Below, in pieces: positions 1 to 6,076 of a stretch of 37,560 bases of DNA (the stretch's first letter is position 1; each line of letters opens with the position of its first letter). Both the position numbers and the translations under genes were made by a program. The DNA lies in assembly GCA_018711815.1 (NCBI GenBank), contig DVHU01000063.1, positions 1 through 37,560 of the forward strand, given 5' to 3'. The notes below the pieces were generated by a model. That model was given only the letters and a program-made list of their open reading frames with translations, ran no database searches and had not been told where the DNA came from. This DNA is from Candidatus Egerieimonas intestinavium (lineage in GTDB: Bacteria; Bacillota; Clostridia; Lachnospirales; Lachnospiraceae).

Positions 1-84
1 GCCCTTCTGGATATGGACTATTTTCTTAATGAAGACGACCCCTTTGACGATTTGTTTGGAGCAGAAGGTTTTTATATCTTCTAA
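1..84 (+). CDS. C-terminal fragment of an unknown protein
   Basis: Frame 1 is open from the window edge to a TAA at 82-84 and encodes 27 residues, ending in an acidic stretch (NEDDPFDDLFG) and an aromatic tail (FYIF). The start lies outside the window. I do not recognise the family. The acidic tail would suit a soluble accessory protein. The strand is also uncertain, because a short minus-strand open stretch overlaps the region just downstream. Its end is followed by a bidirectional terminator, so it may close an upstream unit. Confidence 0.35.
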   Translation, partial: ALLDMDYFLNEDDPFDDLFGAEGFYIF

Positions 85-198
85 CTTCTAACTTTCGTCC
101 TGTTGTCATGTTCATTTTCCTGCTGTTCTAACATACGTTCGAGCTGCAGGAGTTCTTTTTGCCCTTATCCAAAAATCGAAATTTCCTATAAAGCAAGT

Positions 199-237
199 AA
201 AAAAGGGGCTATCGGTCAAATACCGAGCCCCTTTTTG
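199..237 (-). terminator. Rho-independent terminator downstream of adh (probably bidirectional)
   Basis: An 11-bp stem (AAAAAGGGGCT at 200-210 with AGCCCCTTTTT at 226-236) is extended by an inner CGGT/ACCG pair. It has A-tracts on one side and T-tracts on the other, so it can act in both directions. On the minus strand it lies about 65 nt past the alcohol dehydrogenase stop. On the plus strand it would close the gene ending at 84. Confidence 0.8.
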
Positions 238-302
238 TCGTATTCCTGCCTATCGCATCTACGATGGTTTCAATTATGGATGCGGCAGACATTTTTTGCT
301 TG

Positions 303-1400
303 TCAATCCATACGAAGAATTGCTTTGATGCAGCCTCCGTTGTGAGAATCTTGTATTGCCTCATTGATATCTTCAAAACGGTAGAATTTTACGAGTTTAT
401 CGAAGGGGAACTGTCCCTTGTGGTAATATTCCAGAAGCTGAGGAATAAATATCTTGGATACGCCCTCTCCTTCAATGACGCCTGTCATTGTCTTGGCCTC
501 AGCCATCAGATCGCTGTAAGCCTGCATCTTGACTTCTCCGCCTACGCCAACGATACATTCGATTCCCTTGAATTTCAGGCAGCGCAGTCCGGTCAGAATA
601 AAATTCTCTGCGCCGGAAGTCTCGACAGAGTAATCGACGCCGCCGTTTGTGATTTGTTTGATCTCACCGGCGATGTCCCTGCATTCCTTTCTGTTTATTG
701 TATGTGTTGCTCCGAGCTCCCTGGCCAGCTCCAGAGAAGACGGATTACCGCCAACCGCAATGATCTGCGCGCAATTCGCGATTTTGGCCGCCATAATTGC
801 GCTCATTCCAACTGTTCCGCATCCAAAGACGGCAATGGAAGAGCCGAATTTGGGTTTCAGATAATTCAGCACAGTTCCGGCGCCGGTCTGTACCCCGCAG
901 CCCAGCGGTCCGACTAGCGCAAGGTCTATGTCATCATACGGCACTTTAACCGCGTTATTTTCATGGACCACGGCATATGTTGCAAAGGACGATTGGCCAA
1001 AGAACGTGGAGATCGGCTGACCGTTTTTAGAGAGGCGTGTTGTATGGTCAGGCATGACCCCTCCAAAATTGATTGGGTTGAATTCGTCACAGGCGTACGG
1101 CATACCCTGGCGGCAGCAGTCGCAGTGTCCGCAGTACGCGTAGGAAAAGCCGACCCTGTCGCCGACCTGGAATTCTGTGACGCCTTCTCCGACCTTCTCG
1201 ACGATTCCGCATCCCTCATGTCCGAGGACAGCCGGGAGCGGGACTTCGATCTGCTGCGTCTGCGCGACTTCATCGGTATGGCAGATACCGCTGGCTGTTA
1301 TTTTTACGAGAATCTCCCCGCTTTTCGGCTCTGCAAGATCGACCTCCTCGATCACAAAAGGGGCGTTCTTTTCATACGTTACGGCTGCTCTGATTTTCAT
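303..1400 (-). CDS. Zinc-dependent alcohol dehydrogenase (MDR superfamily, aryl/primary alcohol type)
   Basis: A 365-residue cytosolic NAD(P)-dependent dehydrogenase that interconverts alcohols and aldehydes. The GroES-like N-terminal domain carries the catalytic zinc ligands Cys40, His61-Glu62 and Cys168 (GPLGCG). It also carries a structural zinc cluster at Cys90, Cys93, Cys96 and Cys104. The Rossmann domain follows with GCGTVG at about 193-198. Length and motifs fit the benzyl/aryl-alcohol dehydrogenase branch, but the substrate cannot be read from sequence. The ATG at 1400 follows an AGGAGG-type site. A LysR gene lies just upstream on the same strand, and the intervening 108 bp holds a promoter and a perfect inverted repeat, so local LysR control is likely. 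This part of the window looks less GC-rich than the operons further right, which could mean a separate history. Confidence 0.9.
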   Translation of the reverse strand: MKIRAAVTYEKNAPFVIEEVDLAEPKSGEILVKITASGICHTDEVAQTQQIEVPLPAVLGHEGCGIVEKVGEGVTEFQVGDRVGFSYAYCGHCDCCRQGMPYACDEFNPINFGGVMPDHTTRLSKNGQPISTFFGQSSFATYAVVHENNAVKVPYDDIDLALVGPLGCGVQTGAGTVLNYLKPKFGSSIAVFGCGTVGMSAIMAAKIANCAQIIAVGGNPSSLELARELGATHTINRKECRDIAGEIKQITNGGVDYSVETSGAENFILTGLRCLKFKGIECIVGVGGEVKMQAYSDLMAEAKTMTGVIEGEGVSKIFIPQLLEYYHKGQFPFDKLVKFYRFEDINEAIQDSHNGGCIKAILRMD

Positions 1401-1410
1401 AGTAAACCTC

Positions 1411-1461
1411 CTGGAATGTTTTATTTGTTAATACTTTAACATTCCAGGGCATAAGAGACAA
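1411..1461 (-). promoter_or_regulatory. adh promoter with 10-bp perfect inverted repeat (candidate operator / RBS hairpin)
   Basis: On the minus strand the -35 is TTGTCT (1456-1461), the spacer is 17 bp and the -10 is TAAAGT (1433-1438). The arms CTGGAATGTT (1411-1420) and AACATTCCAG (1438-1447) are perfect complements 17 nt apart. One arm sits between -35 and -10. The other abuts the adh ribosome binding site. The arrangement suits an operator for the adjacent LysR protein, or a leader hairpin that masks the RBS. Confidence 0.55.
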
Positions 1462-1508
1462 TCAGCCAATCTCTGTCACATGGCAACTCCTTTTTGTCGG
1501 TCTCGCTT

Positions 1509-2396
1509 TTATAGAGGACTAGCTTGCAGGGAATCCTGGATAAACTGTACGAATTTCTTTGCGGTATCGGTAAGATCGTCTTTTTTCCGCCATGCCATGA
1601 TGATATTCCAGGTGAAATCCGGTTCGGAAAAAGGGATAGCCCTTACTCCCGGAAGTCTGCTGATGTCGGCAATGAAATCAACAGTAATTGATACGCCCTC
1701 TCCCATTCGGCAAAGATTCTGGCAGAGATTAATCTCTGCTGTTTCAGCCGCGATATCCGGGTAAAATCCTTCCTCCAGACATTTTTTCTGGAGCAGTGAG
1801 AAGATGTGAAAGCCATCACCCTCGACTATGATTTTTTCATTTTTCAGGTCAGCGATCGCAGCAGATTTCCGATCCCACAGCCTGTGCCCTTCATGCACAA
1901 GGAGGAGGATACGTCTTTTTGCGAGCGGTACGTGCTCAAACGATTCCTGTCCGCTGCCCTCGACGCAGAAGGCGACCTCGACCACTCGGTTTTTTAAGGC
2001 GCAGTCGGCGTCCCTGTCCGGGTATTCCTTCCACCGGATCCTGACAGAAGGATTCTGTTTGCGGAAGGACTGCAGATATGGATACAGGATGTGCAGGGTT
2101 CCGTAGGCACAGGCAATGCACAGCTCTTCCATACCGCCGGCAGTATTTTTGATCTCCCTCTTCATTTGCTCCAATTCGTTTTGTATGCTGACGGCATGCT
2201 GATAAAAATAGTCTCCAGCCTTCGTTGGATGCATTCCATACTTGCTCCGTTCAAACAGCAGGACTTCCCATTCACTTTCCAGGTTCCGAATGATTTTGCT
2301 GAGTCCCTGCTGCGAGATAAACAGCTCTTCGGCAGCCTTATGCATATTTTTCAGCCGGTATAAGACAATAAAACAGTGCAGCGCTTTTGTATCCAT
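1509..2396 (-). CDS. LysR-family transcriptional regulator
   Basis: A 295-residue protein with the usual LysR layout: an N-terminal winged helix-turn-helix (about residues 1-60, including AAEELFISQQGLSKIIRNLE) and a periplasmic-binding-like effector domain (about 90-290). Length is normal for the family. It lies immediately upstream of the alcohol dehydrogenase on the same strand, with a promoter and inverted repeat between them, so adh is its probable target. The inducer is unknown. The start ATG at 2396 follows CGGAGGAACAA. Only about 20 bp separates this RBS from the terminator of the gene upstream, so its own promoter must overlap that terminator or the 3' end of the previous gene. Confidence 0.9.
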   Translation of the reverse strand: MDTKALHCFIVLYRLKNMHKAAEELFISQQGLSKIIRNLESEWEVLLFERSKYGMHPTKAGDYFYQHAVSIQNELEQMKREIKNTAGGMEELCIACAYGTLHILYPYLQSFRKQNPSVRIRWKEYPDRDADCALKNRVVEVAFCVEGSGQESFEHVPLAKRRILLLVHEGHRLWDRKSAAIADLKNEKIIVEGDGFHIFSLLQKKCLEEGFYPDIAAETAEINLCQNLCRMGEGVSITVDFIADISRLPGVRAIPFSEPDFTWNIIMAWRKKDDLTDTAKKFVQFIQDSLQASPL

Positions 2397-2417
2397 TTGT
2401 TCCTCCGCATCTAAGTT

Positions 2418-2463
2418 AAAAAGGCCGCATCAGACATTCTGTTGTGCATCAGTCCTCTGCGGC
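2418..2463 (-). terminator. Terminator of the lactonase/LD-carboxypeptidase pair
   Basis: On the minus strand GCCGCA...TGCGGC (2458-2463 and 2424-2429), with an inner GAC/GTC pair, is followed by CTTTTT. The 5' arm lies inside the last codons of the carboxypeptidase gene. Confidence 0.65.
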
Positions 2464-3327
2464 TCCATATATAGGAGTCTCCGCTCTCTCCTCCAGCCGC
2501 AGCCATCCGCCGATGACCGCCGCCCGGGAATCAGACCCGTGGCCGATCTTTCCGGTGACCGCTAGGGGAAGCCCCTCCGGCAGATGCGGCAGCAGCAGTT
2601 CCCAGGCCCACGGCCCCTCCCCCTCCTCCAGCTCTGTGAAGGTGCCCAGAAGCACGCCCCGGATCCGGGCAAACACCCCCAGCTGCTCCAGCTGGTCAAA
2701 GTAGGACTGAATCCGGGCGGCTCCTCCGCCCATGCTCTCCAGCAGCAGAAGCTTTTCGGAGAAATCCGGCCAGCAGGGGGTTCCTGCCAGTTTCAGCAGG
2801 CAGCGGACATTTCCGCCCAGCAGCGTCCCCTCCATTTTTTCTCCCCGGATAAACCGGCAGGGAATCTGGTAGAGGGGGCCCTCCCCGGGAACCGGACTTT
2901 CCCGGAATCGCCGCAGCTGCTCCTCTCCGGCGGGCCCTGCCAGGTTCATCACCTGCCAGAGGACGGAGGGGCGCCCCGTCCTGGCATAAATAGCATTGAG
3001 GATACAGGTCAGATCGCTGTATCCCCAAAAGATTTTCTCACTGTTTTTTATTTTCTCAAAATCCAGATAAGGCAAAATACCGTTGGCCAGATCACCGCCG
3101 GAGATATCGCAGATGTTTCCGCCTCCCGGGCTTTCATAGCAATCCATCAGGGCCTGGGCCCGCTGCCTTCCGGTGCTCTCCCCTCCCGCCTCCCGGGCAA
3201 AAAGCCAGGGGCTCTCCCAAAGGCCAAAGCCAAGCCCGCAAAGGATATCTCTCAGGCGCTCCACCTTCTCCCTCTGCCGGGGACTTCGGGGATTGGAACA
3301 GGCGGTCAGAAAAATTTTCTCCGCCAT
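2449..3327 (-). CDS. S66-family LD-carboxypeptidase (LdcA/MccF-like)
   Basis: A 292-residue serine peptidase-like protein. The family removes the terminal D-alanine of muropeptide tetrapeptides during peptidoglycan recycling; the MccF branch instead cleaves microcin C-type conjugates. The catalytic triad is visible: the nucleophile elbow GYSD (Ser104), Glu197 in LLLES, and His263 in KIGHGSD. There is no signal peptide, so it is cytosolic, as expected for recycling. It follows the lactonase gene by 2 nt, and its ribosome binding site (GGGAGAAGAG) lies inside the end of that gene, so the two are translationally coupled. Which S66 branch it belongs to is not decided here. Confidence 0.85.
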   Translation of the reverse strand: MAEKIFLTACSNPRSPRQREKVERLRDILCGLGFGLWESPWLFAREAGGESTGRQRAQALMDCYESPGGGNICDISGGDLANGILPYLDFEKIKNSEKIFWGYSDLTCILNAIYARTGRPSVLWQVMNLAGPAGEEQLRRFRESPVPGEGPLYQIPCRFIRGEKMEGTLLGGNVRCLLKLAGTPCWPDFSEKLLLLESMGGGAARIQSYFDQLEQLGVFARIRGVLLGTFTELEEGEGPWAWELLLPHLPEGLPLAVTGKIGHGSDSRAAVIGGWLRLEERAETPIYGAAED

Positions 3328-3329
3328 CT

Positions 3330-4391
3330 CTACTCTTCTCCCACCGCGGTGATCAGGATGCAGTTGGGGGTATCCACCTTCATGGGTTTTCCCTTCATCA
3401 CCAGCACTTTTTTCTCATAATCCACAGTAAAGGTGGTGATGCTGCTGGATTCATGGTTCACGCAGGCGATATGCTTCCCGTCTGGGAAAAGTCCCAGGGC
3501 CTTGGGGTACTCCCCGCTGATGGGCAGGGCAAACTGCTTGGTCAGCATCCCCGTCTCCTGGTCGATGGCAAACATGGCCACGGAGTTGTCCCCGGCGGTG
3601 GAGGAAAACAGGTATTTCCCATCCGGTGAGATGGCCAGGGCCTCCGCCGCGTCGTGGAGGATGTCCAGCTCGTCGGAGAGGGTGTCAATGTGCTGAATCT
3701 GTTCAAACTCCGGTATATTTCCCTGGCCGTTGTAGGTGTAAACGCCCACCTCGTTGCTCAGCTCAAAGAGAATATAGGCAAATCTGCCGTCGGCAGAAAA
3801 GAGCATGGCTCTGGGACCGCTCTCCCGCTTGCAGCGGATAATGTCCACCAGCTCCAGCTTGTGCTTCCTGGTGTTGATCCGGTAGACCTTCACCTGGTCG
3901 ATGCCGTTGTCCACGGCACACAGATATTTATTGTCCGGGGTGGGCACCACGCAGCTCACATGGGGCCGGAAATTCCGCTCCGCCACGCTGCCGATTCCCT
4001 TGTGAAATACCCCGTCGAAAATGCTGCCCAGCCGTCCGTCCCGGTGGGTGTGCACCACCGTCACCTTGCCGTCATGGTAACCTGCCACAAAGAGATATTT
4101 CCCCGTGGTGTCCACGGACAGATGGCAGCCGCGCATCCCCTGGATGCTCACCTTATTGATATATTCCAGATCTCCGTCCGCATCCACGGAGAACACCGCC
4201 ACGCCCTCGTCGGAGATGGCGTACAGATACTTTCCGTTCTTGGAGCGCACAATATGAGAACAGTTGCTCAAGGGGATTTCTTTTCGCTCCGTCATCGTCC
4301 CCTCTTCCACATTCAGGTCGTACAGATGAATTCCCTTGCTGCTCCCGTGGGTGTAGGTTCCTACATATGCCACATACTTCTTCTCTGCCAT
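3330..4391 (-). CDS. Lactonase-family beta-propeller protein (6-phosphogluconolactonase-like)
   Basis: A 353-residue protein of the seven-bladed beta-propeller lactonase family, whose characterised members hydrolyse 6-phosphogluconolactone. The N-terminal AYVGTYTHGSSKGIHLYDL is the typical first-blade opening. Repeats such as SADGRFAYI, SPDGKYLFS and FPDGKHIACV follow through the rest of the protein. There is no signal peptide, so it is cytosolic. It is the first gene of a two-gene unit with the LD-carboxypeptidase. No other pentose phosphate gene is nearby, so the exact lactone is inferred from family only. The start ATG at 4391 follows AGAGAGG. Its promoter must lie in the repeat-filled divergent region. 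Confidence 0.85.
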   Translation of the reverse strand: MAEKKYVAYVGTYTHGSSKGIHLYDLNVEEGTMTERKEIPLSNCSHIVRSKNGKYLYAISDEGVAVFSVDADGDLEYINKVSIQGMRGCHLSVDTTGKYLFVAGYHDGKVTVVHTHRDGRLGSIFDGVFHKGIGSVAERNFRPHVSCVVPTPDNKYLCAVDNGIDQVKVYRINTRKHKLELVDIIRCKRESGPRAMLFSADGRFAYILFELSNEVGVYTYNGQGNIPEFEQIQHIDTLSDELDILHDAAEALAISPDGKYLFSSTAGDNSVAMFAIDQETGMLTKQFALPISGEYPKALGLFPDGKHIACVNHESSSITTFTVDYEKKVLVMKGKPMKVDTPNCILITAVGEE

Positions 4392-4419
4392 AAGAAATAT
4401 CCTCTCTCTACATATACTA

Positions 4420-4667
4420 AATAGCCACTCTGTGGCTATTATATCATATCCGCTCCGCGGACATAATGCCTCCGGCGGATTTTAGCGCCCGGATTTCTGC
4501 GGCTAGCGCAGAATCCGGTATGCGCAGATATAATAACCGCTCTGCGGTTATTATATCATATCCGCTCCGCGGACATAATGCCTCCGGCGGATTTTAAGCG
4601 CCCGGATTTCTGCGGCTAGCGCAGAATCCGGTATGCGCAGGTATAATAGCCACTCTGTGGCTATTAT
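4420..4667. repeat. Two ~112-bp palindromic intergenic repeats plus a third terminal hairpin
   Basis: The segment starting at 4441 recurs at 4553, offset by 112 bp, with one A inserted in copy 2 (TTTTAGCGCCC versus TTTTAAGCGCCC). Each unit contains a short hairpin TCCGC-TCC-GCGGA and a larger one (CCGGATTTCTGCG with CGCAGAATCCGG). The units are bounded by three hairpins with a TCT loop at 4420-4440, about 4532-4552 and about 4646-4666. The outer two have the stem AATAGCCAC/GTGGCTATT and the middle one AATAACCGC/GCGGTTATT, so two base pairs changed on both sides. It fills most of the 347 bp between divergent genes. It looks like a dispersed REP/MITE-type element; copy number elsewhere is unknown. 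Confidence 0.85.
4438..4446 (-). promoter_or_regulatory. Extended -10 motif for the lactonase gene, carried by the repeat
   Basis: The minus strand reads TGATATAAT, a TGn extended -10, about 50 nt before the lactonase start. No good -35 is seen 17 bp upstream (TTATGT). The same motif recurs in copy 2 near 4550-4558, so the repeat itself seems to supply it. Confidence 0.4.
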
Positions 4668-4684
4668 ACCATACTCTTTTTTAT

Positions 4685-4713
4685 TTGACAGTAGTTTTTT
4701 GATTTTATACAAT
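4685..4713 (+). promoter_or_regulatory. Promoter of the pseudouridine synthase gene
   Basis: TTGACA (4685-4690), a 17-bp spacer and TACAAT (4708-4713). The gene starts 25 bp later behind AGAAGGAGG (4725-4733). This is a near-consensus sigma-A promoter lying just outside the repeat block. Confidence 0.8.
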
Positions 4714-4738
4714 AAGAGAAAAACAGAAGGAGGCACCC

Positions 4739-5692
4739 ATGGACCGCACATTTACCTATCATATCTCCCCGGAGGAATCCGACCGCACCATCACCCAGTA
4801 TCTGCGGCCCCTGGGCTACTCCCGGCATATTCTGACTCAGTTAAAACAGACGGAAGGCGGAATTCTCCTGAACGGAAAGCCCGCCTTCACCAACGTCTCT
4901 CTAAAGGCCGGGGATGTGCTGACCATTTTTCTGAAGGAGCAGGCACCCTCGGAGAACATCCCTCCGGCCCCGGTGCCCTTCTCCCTGGTCTACGAGGATC
5001 AGGATCTTCTGGTGGTAAATAAGCCGGCGGACACCCCCATCCACCCTTCCATCAACAATCACCTGAACACTCTGGCCAACGGCATGGCCTTCCGCTGCGC
5101 CGCCGCGGGGGAGCCCTTTGTCTATCGCTGCATCAACCGGCTGGACCGGGACACCACCGGCCTCTTGATTCTGGCCCGGCACGCTTTAAGCGGGGCCATC
5201 CTCTCCGGCCAGATGCGTCGGCGGCAGATTCACCGAACTTACCTGGCCATTGTGAAGGGAAATCCCGGCTCCGGCACAGTCACCGCCCCCATCGGCCGGG
5301 TCCCCGGCTCCCTGGTGGAGCGGCGGATAGACTTTGCGGAGGGAGAGCCGGCCACAACCCATTTCCAGACCCTGTGCTCCGGCGGCGGCCACGCCCTGGT
5401 GAGCCTGCAGCTGGAAACCGGACGCACCCACCAGATCCGGGTACACATGGGCTATCTGGGCTGTCCCCTCATCGGGGATTACCTCTACTTTCCGGACCGC
5501 AGCCTCATGGGGCGTCAGGCTCTCCACTCCTGGAAACTGGAATTTTCCCACCCCATCACAGGGGAGCCCCTGTCCTTCGCCGCTCCCCTGCCGGAGGATA
5601 TGCGGCGGGCGCTGGCGAGCCTGTCCCTGGACTGGCCGATGGCAGAAAAAAAGACTGCCCTGGTCATCTCTTTGTTGGCCCTGAAAAAATAA
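4739..5692 (+). CDS. RluA/RluD-family RNA pseudouridine synthase
   Basis: A 317-residue enzyme that isomerises uridine to pseudouridine in rRNA or tRNA. An S4-like RNA-binding region occupies about residues 12-70. The catalytic domain follows, with the RLDRDTTG motif whose Asp136 is the nucleophile. Further family motifs are HRTYLAIVKG and LETGRTHQIRVHM. Length is typical. It has its own consensus promoter and a strong RBS, so it is probably monocistronic. The target position cannot be assigned from sequence. It ends at 5692 and is followed directly by a short hairpin and a PIN-domain remnant. Confidence 0.9.
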   Translation: MDRTFTYHISPEESDRTITQYLRPLGYSRHILTQLKQTEGGILLNGKPAFTNVSLKAGDVLTIFLKEQAPSENIPPAPVPFSLVYEDQDLLVVNKPADTPIHPSINNHLNTLANGMAFRCAAAGEPFVYRCINRLDRDTTGLLILARHALSGAILSGQMRRRQIHRTYLAIVKGNPGSGTVTAPIGRVPGSLVERRIDFAEGEPATTHFQTLCSGGGHALVSLQLETGRTHQIRVHMGYLGCPLIGDYLYFPDRSLMGRQALHSWKLEFSHPITGEPLSFAAPLPEDMRRALASLSLDWPMAEKKTALVISLLALKK

Positions 5693-5714
5693 ATTCAACG
5701 TCTCCCGTTGAATT
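5692..5714 (+). other. 9-bp perfect hairpin at the end of the pseudouridine synthase gene
   Basis: AATTCAACG (5692-5700), loop TCTCC, CGTTGAATT (5706-5714). It starts at the last base of the stop codon and is not followed by a T-run, so it is a poor terminator. It marks the boundary with the PIN remnant and may be a scar of a rearrangement. Confidence 0.5.
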
Positions 5715-5936
5715 GATAAATTCCTTTCGGTAGCTCTGCTGACTTTGGAATTAATCCCGGTTCCAACAGACGAAAACGTGTCGGAAACGCAAATCCGGGA
5801 TGTAAATGACCGCCCTATCTTGCGTGCGGCGATTGAGGCAAAGGCCGATGTCCTCCTTACCGGCGATAAGGATTTTCTGGAATCTGGCGTAAAAAATCCG
5901 ATGATTATGACACCGACAAAATTTTTGAAATATTGA
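5712..5936 (+). pseudogene. 3' remnant of a PIN-domain toxin (COG1569-type toxin-antitoxin component)
   Basis: The open frame from 5712 to the TGA at 5934-5936 encodes about 74 residues. They match the C-terminal half of PIN-family toxins: the RDVNDRPILRAAIEA segment, LLTGDKDFLES, and the tail IMTPTKFL. The N-terminal half with the first catalytic acid (usually VIDTN) is absent, because the frame is closed by a TGA at 5709-5711 right after the pseudouridine synthase gene. No antitoxin gene is recognisable next to it. A TTG at 5745 could start a shorter protein, but no RBS precedes it. It is best read as a decayed toxin gene whose 5' part was deleted. Confidence 0.75.
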
Positions 5937-5950
5937 CTTGTTGAATAGGT

Positions 5951-5980
5951 AGCGGGCCGGGATTTTTCATCCCGCCCGCT
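5951..5980 (+). terminator. Hairpin downstream of the PIN remnant
   Basis: AGCGGG-C-CGGGAT, loop TTTTC, ATCCCG-CCCGCT: a 12-bp stem with a one-base bulge, 15 nt past the remnant stop. It is followed by GTGTTT, a weak T-tract. Probably the original terminator of the toxin gene. Confidence 0.55.
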
Positions 5981-6043
5981 GTGTTTACATCTACTGTATC
6001 CCATTTTTCAGCATACGTTCGATTTTGTCGCCCATGGCGCTCT

Positions 6044-6073
6044 CTCCCCCGGCCCCCTCCCGGCCCGGGGGAG
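6044..6073 (+). terminator. GC-rich hairpin between convergent units
   Basis: CTCCCCCGG (6044-6052) pairs with CCGGGGGAG (6065-6073), followed on the plus strand by ATTTTATTT. It lies 4 bp from the stop of the minus-strand ABC transporter gene. As a plus-strand terminator it would shield that gene from read-through; for the minus strand the tail has no U-run. Confidence 0.5.
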
Positions 6074-6076
6074 ATT

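Noticed and set aside
80-165. Short minus-strand peptide (QKELLQLERMLEQQENE-like) near the left edge
   Set aside because: Only about 27 codons after an in-frame stop and without an RBS; a possible remnant, but not supportable as a gene.
225-300. 27-codon minus-strand ORF beginning MSAASII between adh and its terminator
   Set aside because: No RBS, ends inside the terminator and resembles nothing recognisable.
926-1439. Open frames on the opposite strand of the alcohol dehydrogenase gene
   Set aside because: They lie wholly inside a gene with complete motifs, have no RBS and show no family features.
5186-6004. 272-codon minus-strand frame opposite the pseudouridine synthase and the PIN remnant
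   Set aside because: Its upstream part is antisense to a confirmed PIN fragment and its downstream part is antisense to the synthase. Composition is low-quality and no domain is visible.
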